From NCBI RefSeq assembly GCF_029960815.1, contig NZ_JASBRE010000001.1, forward strand, positions 248,001-312,000: a stretch of 64,000 nucleotides of DNA, written 5' to 3'. This document shows positions 54,958-64,000 of this stretch, piece by piece. Position 1 is the stretch's first letter. Each line of letters starts with the position of its first letter. A program made the position numbers and the translations under genes. Origin of the DNA: Pseudomonas sp. AL03 (lineage in GTDB: Bacteria > Pseudomonadota > Gammaproteobacteria > Pseudomonadales > Pseudomonadaceae). Below the pieces are notes generated by a model. It did no database searches, had not been told where the DNA came from, and saw only the letters and a program-made list of their open reading frames with translations.

Positions 54958-56334
54958 TCAGCACTCCACCCAGCTCACCGCCAGGCCGCCCCGTGAAGTC
55001 TCTTTGTATTTGTCGTGCATGTCGGCGCCGGTATCGCGCATGGTGCGGATCACCCGGTCCAGGGAAATGAAGTGTTTGCCGTCGCCGCGCAGGGCCATTT
55101 GCGTGGCATTGATCGCCTTCACGGCGGCGATCGCGTTGCGTTCGATACACGGCACTTGCACCAGCCCGCCGACCGGGTCGCAGGTCAGGCCGAGGTTGTG
55201 TTCCAGGCCGATTTCGGCGGCGTTTTCCAGTTGTTCCGGTGTGGCGCCGAGGATGTCGGCCAGCCCGGCGGCGGCCATCGCGCAGGCCGAGCCGACTTCG
55301 CCCTGGCAACCGACTTCGGCACCGGAGATTGATGCGTTTTTCTTGCAGAGAATGCCTACCGCCGCAGCGCCCAAGAAGAACGCTACGACGTCATCGTCCG
55401 ACGCGTCCGGGTTGAATTTCATGTAGTAATGCAGCACCGCCGGAATGATCCCCGCCGCGCCGTTGGTCGGCGCCGTGACCATTCGTCCGCCCGCCGCGTT
55501 TTCTTCGTTCACGGCGAGGGCGAACAGGTTCACCCACTCCATGGCCGACAGCGTGGAGGTGATGACATTCGGCTTGCCGATTTCCAACAGGCTGCGGTGC
55601 AATTTCGCGGCGCGGCGCGGAACATTCAGACCGCCGGGCAGGATGCCTTCGTGGCGCAACCCTTGTTCGACGCACTCGCGCATCACCGACCAGATGTGCA
55701 GCAGGCCCTGGCGGATTTCGGCTTCGCTGCGCCAGGCCAATTCATTCGCCATCATCAACTCGGAAACGCGCAGGCCGTGCTGGTTGCAGAGCTTGAGTAG
55801 TTCGGCGGCGCTGGAGAAATCGTACGGCAGCACCACATCGCTGGTTGGCGCGATGCCGGACTCGGCTTCTGCCGCTTCGATGATGAAACCGCCGCCGATC
55901 GAGTAGTACGTTTGCTCTGACAACTCACCGGTATCGCCAAAGGCTGTCAGGGACATCGCATTGGGGTGGTAGGGCAAGCTCTCGTCGATTAGCAGAAGAT
56001 CGCTCTGCCAGTTGAAGGCAATGGTGGTTTTGCCTGCCAGAGACAGTTCGCCGGTTTCACGCAGGGTCTGGATTCGACTGTCGATGGACGTGGGATCGAT
56101 GCTGTCCGGCCACTCGCCCATCAGGCCCATGACGCAGGCGCGGTCGGTGGCGTGGCCGACGCCGGTGGCGGAAAGGGAACCGTACAGGCGGATTTCCACC
56201 CGACGTACGGCGTCCAGCAATTCCTGGTCAATCAGTGCCTGGGCAAAGGTCGCCGCGGCGCGCATCGGGCCGACGGTGTGGGAACTGGACGGACCGATGC
56301 CGACTTTGAAGAGATCGAAAACACTGATAGCCAT
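54958..56334 (-). CDS. sdaA: L-serine ammonia-lyase, single-chain iron-sulfur type
   Basis: A 458-residue enzyme that deaminates L-serine to pyruvate and ammonia using a [4Fe-4S] cluster. The beta domain is N-terminal ([20 protein letters not shown]) and the catalytic alpha domain C-terminal. Cluster cysteines are visible in [20 protein letters not shown] and [19 protein letters not shown]. Start 56334 is placed by homology (MAISVFDLF). It is upstream of the transporter on the same strand and divergent from a LysR gene, which suggests local serine-responsive control. Confidence 0.95.
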   Translation of the reverse strand: MAISVFDLFKVGIGPSSSHTVGPMRAAATFAQALIDQELLDAVRRVEIRLYGSLSATGVGHATDRACVMGLMGEWPDSIDPTSIDSRIQTLRETGELSLAGKTTIAFNWQSDLLLIDESLPYHPNAMSLTAFGDTGELSEQTYYSIGGGFIIEAAEAESGIAPTSDVVLPYDFSSAAELLKLCNQHGLRVSELMMANELAWRSEAEIRQGLLHIWSVMRECVEQGLRHEGILPGGLNVPRRAAKLHRSLLEIGKPNVITSTLSAMEWVNLFALAVNEENAAGGRMVTAPTNGAAGIIPAVLHYYMKFNPDASDDDVVAFFLGAAAVGILCKKNASISGAEVGCQGEVGSACAMAAAGLADILGATPEQLENAAEIGLEHNLGLTCDPVGGLVQVPCIERNAIAAVKAINATQMALRGDGKHFISLDRVIRTMRDTGADMHDKYKETSRGGLAVSWVEC

Positions 56335-56469
56335 GCTAAAGCCTATACAAGCAATGGAAGAGGAATCGCTGCCATTTTTGTAGGACAAGCGCAATGTCGG
56401 CGATACTGCCTACCTCGGTCCTACGTGACCAACGAAACTTCCTAAGAAAGCCTTTAGCAGGACTAAACG

Positions 56470-57462
56470 ATGAGTCGTCAATTGCATGCCCAGACTTATG
56501 TTTGGCTGCACGTGTTTTCCTGTGCCGCTCGGCACTTGTCGTTCACTCGATGTGCCGAAGAGCTGCACATCACGCCGGGTGCGGTCAGTCAGCAAATCCG
56601 CCAACTGGAAGAACGTCTGGGGTTTCGACTTTTCCACCGTCGCGCTCGGGGTGTGGAATTGAGTGCTGAAGGCCAGCGACTGGCCATCACGGTCAACGAG
56701 GCTTACGGCAGCATCGACGCGGAATTGCGACGACTGGATGCGGGGATGATCAGCGGAATTTTACGGCTACGCTCGATTCCGTCGTTCCTGAGCAAGTGGC
56801 TGACGCCGCGTCTACCGCGTTTGCAGCAGCGCTTTCCGGACATTCAATTGCGCCTGGTGGCCGAGGACAGCAGCGTGCCATTGCACGAAGGCGACTTCGA
56901 TTTGGCCATCGATCTGAATGACGGCAGTTATCCCGGACTTTTATCCACCACCTTGCTCGACGAACAGATTTTCCCGGTGTGTGCCCCGAGCCTGTTGCGC
57001 GGCCGACCGCCGCTGCATGGCCCGGCGGATCTGATGCATTTCCCGTTGCTGCACGACATCACCGCCTGGCGCGGCAGTTACGAGTACGCGGAATGGGAGT
57101 TCTACCTCAATGCCATTGGCTTCGAAGGCGCCGACGTGCGGCGCGGGCATACCTTCAATCGCAATCATCTGACCATCGAAGCGGCGATTGCCGGGATGGG
57201 CGTGGCGATTGCGCGGCGAACGTTGTTGAACGATGAGCTGGAGCGGGGGACGTTGATCGTGCCGTTTGGCCTGGCGGTGCCCAATCACAAGCGTTACGTG
57301 CTGCTCTATGCGCCAGGTGCGCTGAGTCATCCGGGCGTGCGTGCGGTACATGACTGGCTGGTAGAGGAGGCGGGGGTTTTTCGTAGCCTGCACCCGCTGG
57401 GGGAGCGGCAGATGCAAGCTGCTTGGGACATCAGACAGGGGCGACCCAACTCCCGACATTAA
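56470..57462 (+). CDS. LysR-family regulator (GcvA-like) of the serine genes
   Basis: A 330-residue LysR protein with an N-terminal HTH (SFTRCAEELHITPGAVSQQI, about 24-45) and an effector domain of the GcvA/DsdC type. It is divergent from sdaA-sdaC across 135 bases, the usual arrangement for a LysR activator, so regulation of serine catabolism is inferred. The C-terminus is 20-30 residues longer than many relatives. Confidence 0.87.
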   Translation: MSRQLHAQTYVWLHVFSCAARHLSFTRCAEELHITPGAVSQQIRQLEERLGFRLFHRRARGVELSAEGQRLAITVNEAYGSIDAELRRLDAGMISGILRLRSIPSFLSKWLTPRLPRLQQRFPDIQLRLVAEDSSVPLHEGDFDLAIDLNDGSYPGLLSTTLLDEQIFPVCAPSLLRGRPPLHGPADLMHFPLLHDITAWRGSYEYAEWEFYLNAIGFEGADVRRGHTFNRNHLTIEAAIAGMGVAIARRTLLNDELERGTLIVPFGLAVPNHKRYVLLYAPGALSHPGVRAVHDWLVEEAGVFRSLHPLGERQMQAAWDIRQGRPNSRH

Positions 57463-57631
57463 CAGCGCTTTTGCTCCTTGTCCGGCTTTTTTTGCGAATC
57501 GAAATTTATCTTTTTTTAGGGGTTGAATTGTTCTGCGAGCAGACCGATTGTGTAAGTAAGAGGTCACGGTGATGACGCCCAAGGGCCAGCCGAAGTACCT
57601 CTCGCTAGCTAGCTGAAATAAGGGATGAACT

Positions 57632-58039
57632 ATGCAAATCCAAGTCAACAGCGATAACCATATTCAAAGCAGCATCCGACTGGAGGAGTGGGTACGTACT
57701 ACCATTGAGAGCACGCTAGAACGTTATGAAGAAGACCTGACACGCGTCGAGGTTCATCTGCGGGACGAGAACGGCGACAAGCCCGGTCCCCATGACATGC
57801 GCTGTCAGCTGGAAGCGCGGCCAAAAGGCCACCAACCGATTTCTGTCACCCATAAAGCCGATACCCTGGAGCAAGCGATCGACGGTGCGGCCGAAAAACT
57901 TGAACATGCGCTTGAGCACCTGTTTGGCAAACTGCGGGGCAAACCACGTGCCGCGGTGGTGCCATTCGAGAGAGTCGCTGCCGATGCGTTGCTGGAAGAC
58001 GAGTTTCTCGAGAACGAACAGGCTGCGCAAAACGGTTGA
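57632..58039 (+). CDS. HPF/RaiA-family ribosome-associated protein
   Basis: A 135-residue protein with the S30AE (HPF/RaiA) fold: MQIQVNSDNHIQSS, VEVHLRDENGDKPGPHDMRC and EQAIDGAAEKLEHALEHLF. These proteins bind the ribosome decoding centre in stationary phase or stress. The order of acidic and basic residues differs from classical HPF, so this may be a paralogue outside rpoN. It stands alone; 170 bases upstream contain no gene. Confidence 0.83.
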   Translation: MQIQVNSDNHIQSSIRLEEWVRTTIESTLERYEEDLTRVEVHLRDENGDKPGPHDMRCQLEARPKGHQPISVTHKADTLEQAIDGAAEKLEHALEHLFGKLRGKPRAAVVPFERVAADALLEDEFLENEQAAQNG

Positions 58040-58070
58040 AGCCTGATAATTTTTTACCTTTCCACTGACA

Positions 58071-58096
58071 AACGGGTCTGCTTATGCAGGCCCGTT
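58071..58096 (+). terminator. Hairpin after the HPF-like gene
   Basis: AACGGGTCTGC, TTAT loop, GCAGGCCCGTT with one G-U pair; the following TCTCGTTT is a poor T-tract. A terminator is likely from its location 32 bases past the stop. Confidence 0.6.
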
Positions 58097-58172
58097 CTCG
58101 TTTGGGCTGATCGTTACTGATCGTTCCCACGCGGAGTGGTCGGCATCCCCCCATCTCAACTATTTTGCATAT

Positions 58173-58191
58173 GAGAATATTTATCATTAGT
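58173..58191. promoter_or_regulatory. Fur-box-like sequence upstream of the iron-uptake genes
   Basis: GAGAATATTTATCATTAGT matches 13 of 19 positions of the Fur consensus GATAATGATAATCATTATC. It lies 60 bases before the DUF3649 start. Iron repression of the whole cluster is the natural reading. Confidence 0.6.
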
Positions 58192-58250
58192 ATTGCGGCC
58201 TTGTTGGTCCCGTGACGTTCACGAGGCCTCACCCGTTTCAAGGTCGAAAC

Positions 58251-58556
58251 ATGAAAGGCAAAATCACCACGCTCCCCGTTTCCTACCGGCTTGCCGTCAC
58301 TTCCCGAGTGCTGGCCGCCGTACTGGGCGGTTACCTCGTCGCGGCATTGGCGAGTGTCAGCCTGACGATGTGGCTGCCCATGGCCCGCGCCGAAGCGGTG
58401 GTCACTGGGATGATGAGCTCATTTCTGGTCTATCTGGTCGCCGTACTCTGGTGCTTTGCCTGTCGCAGTGCGTGGCAAGCCTGGTTCGGATTGATCGTGC
58501 CAAGCGTGGTGTTGGCGGCCGTGTCGGGGTTGGCGTACTGGATGGGTCACTCATGA
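58251..58556 (+). CDS. DUF3649 iron-uptake-associated membrane protein
   Basis: A 101-residue inner-membrane protein with three hydrophobic segments (about 17-38, 50-68 and 76-98). DUF3649 proteins occur in Pseudomonas next to PepSY and DUF3325 proteins and siderophore receptors; their job is unproven, probably in siderophore handling at the inner membrane. Start 58251 (MKGKITTL) is preferred over an earlier ATG in frame. Its stop overlaps the PepSY start (ATGA). Confidence 0.82.
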   Translation: MKGKITTLPVSYRLAVTSRVLAAVLGGYLVAALASVSLTMWLPMARAEAVVTGMMSSFLVYLVAVLWCFACRSAWQAWFGLIVPSVVLAAVSGLAYWMGHS

Positions 58557-60133
58557 AAGAGGGCTTTCGTCAGGCCATGGCCTGGCTGCACACCTGGGCC
58601 GGGTTGATCTTCGGCTGGCTGCTGTTCGCGATTTTCCTGACCGGCACACTCGCCTATTTCAAGGATGAGATCAGCCACTGGATGCAGCCGGAAATTCCCG
58701 CACGTGCAGTGTCCTCCGAAACGAGTCTGACCCTGGCCCAGCATTATCTTCAGCAGCACGCCGCCGGTGCCTCGCGATGGCTCATCGATTTGCCTGACGC
58801 TCGCGAACCCGCGCTGTCGGTGCGGTGGCAGCAAGCACCGGCCAAGCCCGGCACGCGGGGTCAATTCACCGAAAAACTCCTCGACCCGCAAACCGGCGCG
58901 CAAGTGCAGGGCCGGGACACACGCGGTGGCGAGTTCTTTTACCGCTTCCACTTTCAGTTGCAGATGCCCTATCCGTGGGGTCGCTGGCTGTCTACCCTCG
59001 CAGCGATGGTGATGTTCGTCGCGCTGATCAGCGGGATCATCACCCACAAGAAAATCTTCAAGGACTTCTTCACCTTCCGCCCGCGCAAGGGCCAACGCTC
59101 CTGGCTAGACGGGCACAACGCGGTGGGTGTGCTGGTGTTGCCGTTTCACCTGATGATCACTTACAGCAGCCTGGTGATTTTCATGTCGATGGTGATGCCC
59201 GCGAGCATCGTTGCCTCGTATGGCGGTGACAGCGATACCTTTTACGATGAAGTGTTTCCTGTTTCCAAAACCCCCGAACTTGCCGGTGAACCGGGCCAGT
59301 TGGCGCCGTTGGCACCGCTGCTGGAACGGGCCCGAGAGCAGTGGTCGGGCGGGCGAGCCGGGCGGCTGACGGTCAACAATCCGGGCGATGCGAATGCCTC
59401 GGTCGTCCTTGCGCGTGACGGCGCCGACCACGTAGTCCACGACTTTGGCAGCGCGGTGACGTTCAACGGGGTGACCGGGCAATTGCTTGGCGCCACGGCG
59501 GGACAATCCTTGCCGATGGCCATTGCCGGCAGTTTCTACGGCTTGCACATGGGCCATTTCGCCGGTCCTGTGTTGCGCTGGCTGTACTTCATTTGTGGTT
59601 TGGCGGGCACGGCGATGATCGGTACCGGGCTGGTGGTCTGGCTCGGCAAGCGTCAGCTCAAACATGCAAAGAGCGGTGTGATGCCGTTCGAGTTGCGGCT
59701 GGTGGAAGTGCTGAACATCGCCGGCATGTCGGGGTTGATGGTCGCGGTGGTGGCGTTCTTCTGGGCTAATCGATTGTTGCCGGTCGAGATGGCCGGGCGG
59801 GCAGATTGGGAAGTGCACAGCTTCTTCATCGTCTGGGGCTTGAGTGTGTTGCATGCCATGGTCCGCCGTGGTCGCGCCGCGTGGGTCGAACAGTTGGCGC
59901 TGGCGGCGTTGCTGTTCTGTGCGGTGCCGTTGCTGAACGCGCTGACCACGCCTTATCACTTGGGCGTCACACTGGCGCAGGGCGATTGGGCCATGGCCGG
60001 TTTCGATCTGGCATGCCTGGGCAGTGGTCTGTTTTTCGCTTGGGCGGCGTGGAAAATGCAGCGCTTGGGGCAGGCTGGAATCGTCATCCGACCGCGGGCG
60101 AAATCGATATCGCTTGAGCGAGAGGCGCACTGA
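58553..60133 (+). CDS. PepSY-domain membrane protein (siderophore-iron reductase type)
   Basis: A 526-residue protein of the PepSY_TM family. The N-terminal helix (RQAMAWLHTWAGLIFGWLL) carries the His-rich signature of this group, a periplasmic region (about 50-130) follows, then further membrane segments with conserved His (THKKIF, LPFHLMITYSS, YGLHMGHFAG). Relatives such as FoxB-type proteins reduce or remove iron from siderophores in the periplasm. Coupled by ATGA overlap to DUF3649 and directly followed by DUF3325. Confidence 0.88.
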   Translation: MKEGFRQAMAWLHTWAGLIFGWLLFAIFLTGTLAYFKDEISHWMQPEIPARAVSSETSLTLAQHYLQQHAAGASRWLIDLPDAREPALSVRWQQAPAKPGTRGQFTEKLLDPQTGAQVQGRDTRGGEFFYRFHFQLQMPYPWGRWLSTLAAMVMFVALISGIITHKKIFKDFFTFRPRKGQRSWLDGHNAVGVLVLPFHLMITYSSLVIFMSMVMPASIVASYGGDSDTFYDEVFPVSKTPELAGEPGQLAPLAPLLERAREQWSGGRAGRLTVNNPGDANASVVLARDGADHVVHDFGSAVTFNGVTGQLLGATAGQSLPMAIAGSFYGLHMGHFAGPVLRWLYFICGLAGTAMIGTGLVVWLGKRQLKHAKSGVMPFELRLVEVLNIAGMSGLMVAVVAFFWANRLLPVEMAGRADWEVHSFFIVWGLSVLHAMVRRGRAAWVEQLALAALLFCAVPLLNALTTPYHLGVTLAQGDWAMAGFDLACLGSGLFFAWAAWKMQRLGQAGIVIRPRAKSISLEREAH

Positions 60134-60460
60134 ATGTTCCTGGCCTTGTTGCTGTGCTACGGCGGTTTCGCCGCGCTCTGTTTATCCATGGATCGGCATC
60201 ACGCCGAACTGCTGGGGCGCAAGCCCTCGGCCCGTCGCCGCCAAGGGATGAAACTCAGTGGCGGGCTGTTGCTGGCGTTGTCGTTGTGGGCTGCGGTGTC
60301 GTCGACGGGGTGGGGACTTGGATTGGTAGAGTGGTTTGCGGTGTTGATGTTCAGCGCTCTGGTGCTGGTGCTGTTGATACCGTATCGCCCGCGCCTGGCC
60401 CTGGTGTTGGCGGGTTTGAGCCTGCTTGCCAGCCCCGTTGCCGTGTTTGCAAAGGGCTGA
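60134..60460 (+). CDS. DUF3325 membrane protein
   Basis: A 108-residue inner-membrane protein with three hydrophobic segments. It starts immediately after the PepSY stop codon (TGA-ATG), so the two are translationally coupled. DUF3325 is seen as the third member of the DUF3649-PepSY-DUF3325 set in pseudomonads. Its function is unknown but should be linked to siderophore iron release. CYGGFAALCLSMDRHH is a typical start. Confidence 0.8.
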   Translation: MFLALLLCYGGFAALCLSMDRHHAELLGRKPSARRRQGMKLSGGLLLALSLWAAVSSTGWGLGLVEWFAVLMFSALVLVLLIPYRPRLALVLAGLSLLASPVAVFAKG

Positions 60461-60464
60461 GCTG

Positions 60465-61028
60465 ATGATCACCAGCCCCCCTGAATCCCATGACGATGAA
60501 CATCGCGGTGCGCGTGCGCATTTCCTGCAGGTGTTCCTTTCCCAGCGTTCGCAAATGGAAGCGCTGGTGAGTCGTCGTGTCGGGTGTCGGGCGACGGCGG
60601 CGGACCTGGTGCAGGACTTGTTTCTGCGCTTCTGGCGTCGGCCGCTGGTGCAGGTCGAAGAGCTCAGCACTTACCTGTTGCGCTGCGCCGGCAACATCGC
60701 CATCGACCATTTGCGCAGCGAAGGCACGCGGGTGCGGGTCAACGAGGGCTGGATGCCGGATCAACCGGACAGCCACGGCAGCGAACCGCAAGCGGCGTTG
60801 GAGGCGGGCAACGATTTGCGTCACGTCGAAGCGGCGTTGCGCGCGTTGCCTGAGCGCACGCGGCAGATCTTTTTGCTCAACCGTATCCATGGCCGCAAAT
60901 ACGCCGAGATCGCCAAGGCCATGGGTTTGTCCCAAAGCGCCGTGGAAAAACATATGATGCGCGCCCTCGAGGCTTGCAAGGCCAGCCTGCGGGAACCCGA
61001 ACCGCGCACGCCAGGGAAAGCACTGTGA
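60465..61028 (+). CDS. ECF sigma factor, FecI type
   Basis: A 187-residue extracytoplasmic-function sigma factor. Sigma region 2 includes DLVQDLFLRFWRRP (about 48-61) and region 4 the HTH RKYAEIAKAMGLSQSAVEKH. It should drive transcription of the downstream receptor when the ferri-siderophore signal is relayed by FecR. ATG 60465 starts four bases after the DUF3325 stop. It overlaps fecR by four bases. Confidence 0.92.
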   Translation: MITSPPESHDDEHRGARAHFLQVFLSQRSQMEALVSRRVGCRATAADLVQDLFLRFWRRPLVQVEELSTYLLRCAGNIAIDHLRSEGTRVRVNEGWMPDQPDSHGSEPQAALEAGNDLRHVEAALRALPERTRQIFLLNRIHGRKYAEIAKAMGLSQSAVEKHMMRALEACKASLREPEPRTPGKAL

Positions 61029-62014
61029 ACAACACCGAACGCGTCACCCCGACGCCCGCGCAGGAGCAGGCGGCCTTCGCCTGGCTGAGCCTGTTGCATG
61101 ACCAGCCCAGCAGCGGCGATCAAATCTCGTTCAGTCGCTGGTTGCAGGCCGACCCCGCCCATGCAGAGGCTTACGCCCAGGCGCAAGTGGTGTGGGAGTT
61201 GACCGAAGCCCCGGCCCGAACGCTGGCCGATGAAGAAGTGTTTGCCTTGCAGGGTTACCTCAACGCCATGAATCGCTCGCGCCGTACCAGCGTCCGGCGT
61301 TGGTCCGGTGCGCTGGCGATGGCCGCGTGTCTGGTGCTGATGATCGGTGTCGGTGCTGGCTGGCAACCGTCGCGCTGGGTCAATGATCTGGGGGCTGACT
61401 ATGTGTCGGCGCCGGGGGAAATTCGCACGGTCACGCTGGTCGATCAGTCGCAAGTCACCCTGGATGCCGACAGCGCGATTGCGGTGGATTTCAGTCGTGG
61501 CAAACGGCACGTTGAGCTGCGTCGCGGTGCCGGATTTTTCAGCGTGACCCACAGCGGCGAGCCGTTTGTGGTGGACGCTGAAAAGGGCCAGGCGAAGGTG
61601 CTGGGGACTCAGTTCGAAGTACGCCTGCAACCTCACGGTGCGCAGGTCACGGTGTTGTCCGGGCGCGTCGGTGTGACGGCGGACAAGAACGCCGCGCAGC
61701 AAATTCTGACGGCTGGCCAGCAAGTGGCTTATGGCGATGGTTTGGCGGAAAAACTCCACAGCGTCGACAGTGAAGCGCAATTGGCGTGGCGTCAGGGTTG
61801 GCTCAATTACTACAAGGCGACACTCGCCGAGGTGGTGCAAGACCTGGGACGTTATTACCCGGGACGGATTGTACTGCTCAACGATGAACTGGCGGCGCGG
61901 CGAGTCAGTGGCAGTTTCCCGAGCAAGGATCCGCAGGCGGTGTTGAGTTCATTGCAAGGGGTGTTGGGGTTTGAGCAGCACCAGGTTCTGGGGCATCTGA
62001 TTATTTTGCGGTGA
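61025..62014 (+). CDS. FecR-type anti-sigma/signal-transducing protein
   Basis: A 329-residue inner-membrane protein. The cytoplasmic N-terminal DUF4880 part (about 10-55, FAWLSLLHDQPSS and FSRWLQADPAHAEAY) contacts the sigma factor; one membrane segment lies at about 94-112; the periplasmic FecR domain follows (PGEIRTVTLVDQSQVTLDAD). It starts at GTG 61025, inside the sigma gene stop, giving tight coupling. It relays the state of the TonB receptor next to it. Confidence 0.93.
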   Translation: MNNTERVTPTPAQEQAAFAWLSLLHDQPSSGDQISFSRWLQADPAHAEAYAQAQVVWELTEAPARTLADEEVFALQGYLNAMNRSRRTSVRRWSGALAMAACLVLMIGVGAGWQPSRWVNDLGADYVSAPGEIRTVTLVDQSQVTLDADSAIAVDFSRGKRHVELRRGAGFFSVTHSGEPFVVDAEKGQAKVLGTQFEVRLQPHGAQVTVLSGRVGVTADKNAAQQILTAGQQVAYGDGLAEKLHSVDSEAQLAWRQGWLNYYKATLAEVVQDLGRYYPGRIVLLNDELAARRVSGSFPSKDPQAVLSSLQGVLGFEQHQVLGHLIILR

Positions 62015-62128
62015 GGCTTTTTTCAAGTATTTTCAAAATTTCTGGTGAGGTAAACCCCGGCGCCATCCGTGTAGTGACTGAAACTGCGAGTCATTCGCAT
62101 CCCGTAGGTTCTACACAGGTCATGAGCA

Positions 62129-64000
62129 ATGAAGTCCAGTGCAAAATCGGGTTCGGTCAAACAATGGTTGGGTACGTGTGCATTGAGCTTTTCGGCGTTG
62201 GCGTTGCTGCCGTTGAGTGTGGCGGTGGCAGCAGAGGCCGGCAGTGCTCGACAGAGTGCGCAGTTCAGCTTCGCGATGGCCGCCAAACCGCTGCCCCTGG
62301 CCTTGAGTGACTTCAGCCGGATCACTGGCATCAGTGTGGTCTACACCGATGAGGCACCGTACGGTCTAACCGCCCCGGCGATCAATGGTCAGTTCAACGC
62401 CGATCAAGCGATGCAGCGTTTGCTCAGCGGTTCGGGATTCACCTTCCGTCGTACCGACGGCCACACGTTGGTCCTGGCGCCGTTACCCACCGAAGGCACC
62501 TTGAACCTCGGCGCGACCACCATCACTTCCGTGGCCGATCAATCCATGAGCTATCAACCGCCGCCCACCAGTTCGGTGATGCGCTCCTCGGCCTTGCTCC
62601 AGGAAATCCCCCAGACCGTCAACGTCATCCCGGCTCAGGTCATTCGCGATCAGGCACCGCGCAATCTGGACGATGCACTGGCCAACGTCAGCGGCATTAC
62701 CCAGGGCAACACGCTGGCGAGCACCCAGGATTCGGTGATGACGCGTGGTTTCGGCGACAACCGTAACGGCTCGATCATGCGCGATGGCATGCCGATCGTG
62801 CAGGGCCGTGGCCTCAATGCAACCGTGGATCGGGTCGAAGTCCTCAAGGGCCCGGCATCCTTGCTTTACGGCATCCAGGACCCGGGTGGCGTGGTCAACA
62901 TGGTCAGCAAGAAGCCGGAGCTTGAGCAGTACAACGCCTTGACCTTGCGCGGCTCGACCTACGGCGACGGCAAAAACGGCAGCGGTGGCGGCCTCGACAG
63001 CACCGGCGCACTCGGTACTTCCGGCCTCGCTTACCGCATGGTCCTGGACCACGAAGACGAAGATTACTGGCGCAACTTCGGCACTCACCGCGAGACGCTG
63101 GTGGCGCCGTCACTGGCCTGGTTCGGCGAAAGCACCCAGTTGTTGTTCGCCTATGAACACCGGGAGTTCCTGACCCCGTTCGACCGTGGCACGGTGATCG
63201 ACCCGCGTGACAATCACCCGCTGGACATCTCCCGTGAGCGCCGTCTCGACGAACCCTTCAATAACATGGAAGGGCGCTCGGATCTGTATCACTTCGAGGC
63301 CGATCACGAACTCAACGACAACTGGAACGCCCACTTCGGCTACAGCTGGAACCGTGAAACCTACGATGCCAGCCAAGTGCGCATCACGGCCATCGACACC
63401 AAGAAAGGCACGCTGACCCGCAGCATGGATGGGACGCAGAGCGCCATCAGCACCGACCGTTTCACCACTGCCAGCCTCGAAGGCAAAGTCAACGTTCTGG
63501 GCCTGCAACATGACCTGGTGTTCGGCATCGATGACGAGTACCGCAAGATCTACCGCGAAGACCTGATCCGCCAGAAAAGCCTGAGCACCTTCAGTTACCT
63601 CAACCCGGTCTACGGCCGCGAAGTCGCCGGCACCACCGTCAGCCCTGCGGACAGCGCGCAAACCGATGAACTGCGCAGCGGTTCGGTATTCCTCCAGGAC
63701 TCGATCCACCTGACCGATCAATGGATTTTCGTCGCTGGCGGGCGTTTCCAGGAATACGACCAGTACGCCGGCAAAGGCGTGCCGTTCCAGGCCAACACCG
63801 ACAGCAACGGCCAGAAATGGGTGCCTCGCGCCGGTCTGGTGTATCGCTACACCGATGAACTGTCGTTCTACGGCAGCTACACCGAGTCGTTCAAACCCAA
63901 CTCGACCATCGCGCCGTTGAGCGGCAGCAGCACCGTGCTTGACGGCAGCATCGCGCCGGAAGAAGCCAAGTCTTGGGAAATCGGCGCCAAGCTCGACATG
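62129..64000 (+). CDS. TonB-dependent ferri-siderophore receptor with STN domain (3' end outside window)
   Basis: 624 codons to the window edge. A signal peptide (cleavage near residue 34, AVAAEAG) is followed by the STN signalling domain (about 50-115), which contacts FecR, then a plug domain (about 140-255: IPQTVNVIPAQVIRDQ and VLKGPASLLYG) and the start of the beta-barrel. Relatives take up ferrichrome, pyoverdine or other hydroxamate siderophores; the ligand is undetermined. The STN domain plus adjacent fecI/fecR makes this a cell-surface signalling receptor. The ATG follows a poor ribosome site; it is the first start before the signal peptide. Confidence 0.95.
   Translation, partial: MKSSAKSGSVKQWLGTCALSFSALALLPLSVAVAAEAGSARQSAQFSFAMAAKPLPLALSDFSRITGISVVYTDEAPYGLTAPAINGQFNADQAMQRLLSGSGFTFRRTDGHTLVLAPLPTEGTLNLGATTITSVADQSMSYQPPPTSSVMRSSALLQEIPQTVNVIPAQVIRDQAPRNLDDALANVSGITQGNTLASTQDSVMTRGFGDNRNGSIMRDGMPIVQGRGLNATVDRVEVLKGPASLLYGIQDPGGVVNMVSKKPELEQYNALTLRGSTYGDGKNGSGGGLDSTGALGTSGLAYRMVLDHEDEDYWRNFGTHRETLVAPSLAWFGESTQLLFAYEHREFLTPFDRGTVIDPRDNHPLDISRERRLDEPFNNMEGRSDLYHFEADHELNDNWNAHFGYSWNRETYDASQVRITAIDTKKGTLTRSMDGTQSAISTDRFTTASLEGKVNVLGLQHDLVFGIDDEYRKIYREDLIRQKSLSTFSYLNPVYGREVAGTTVSPADSAQTDELRSGSVFLQDSIHLTDQWIFVAGGRFQEYDQYAGKGVPFQANTDSNGQKWVPRAGLVYRYTDELSFYGSYTESFKPNSTIAPLSGSSTVLDGSIAPEEAKSWEIGAKLDM

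Noticed and set aside
53927..55426. 499-codon frame opposite the serine transporter and lyase
   Set aside because: Gln/Arg/Glu-rich reverse-frame artefact spanning two real genes.

Overview
The window is a typical chromosome segment of a fluorescent-group Pseudomonas. This is inferred from protein content (AlgW, a CysD/CysNC pair, the folM-folE-folX pterin trio, the hmgR/hmgABC locus, DUF3509, REP-type palindromes) and from gene orders that I recall also being present in P. aeruginosa. No tRNA, rRNA, CRISPR array or intact prophage is visible. Base composition is GC-rich throughout, except for a more AT-rich accessory stretch at about 31.0-34.6 kb and a smaller one at about 50.9-51.6 kb.

Layout: 1-5 kb holds algW (cut by the left edge), a Nif3-like gene and the sulfate-activation genes cysD-cysNC. 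5-14 kb holds an acyltransferase/pta operon, a broken DUF3565 gene, an FKBP isomerase, glutathione peroxidase, an Old Yellow Enzyme homologue, a glycosyltransferase, cysZ and trxB. 14-21 kb has an IS110 scrap, a membrane protein and a five-gene minus-strand operon (aminotransferase, one-permease amino-acid ABC transporter, FAD oxidase) that looks like amine/amino-acid catabolism. 21-23 kb is hopJ-DUF1244 and folM-folE-folX. 24-26.3 kb is a compact light-sensing module: a MerR/LitR-type regulator without the cobalamin motif, a PilZ-like protein and a short LOV photoreceptor. 26.3-30.2 kb is a flavodoxin, the decayed scar of a LysR-lrgAB locus, an aldolase, an alpha/beta hydrolase and an SDR. 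30.2-34.6 kb is an antagonism island: an AmpDh3-like amidase and a DNase S-type pyocin with two immunity genes, the second preceded by the stub of another nuclease.

34.7-40.7 kb carries a DUF1302/DUF1329 pair followed by a LuxR/MalT-type regulator interrupted by one in-frame amber codon. 40.7-44.9 kb is hmgR and hmgABC (homogentisate to fumarate and acetoacetate). 44.9-50.3 kb is a SirB1-like gene, then a leucine-dehydrogenase homologue whose expected catalytic lysine is a valine, and 2-oxoacid dehydrogenase E1alpha, E1beta and E2. 50.3-51.6 kb contains an IS66 scrap and an isolated P-loop gene. 51.7-58 kb holds yebG with a textbook LexA box, psiE, DUF3509, a large perfect inverted repeat, the serine-use genes sdaC-sdaA with a divergent LysR, and an HPF-like gene. 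58-64 kb is an iron-uptake unit with a Fur-like box: DUF3649, PepSY protein, DUF3325, FecI sigma factor, FecR and a TonB-dependent siderophore receptor cut by the right edge.

The most interesting observations are the LOV/LitR/PilZ module, the pyocin locus with its stepwise immunity duplication, the lysine-to-valine change in the leucine dehydrogenase homologue, and several lesions in otherwise intact genes. The lesions are an in-frame TGA at an expected Trp in DUF3565, an in-frame TAG in the LuxR gene, and a deletion joining LysR to lrgB.
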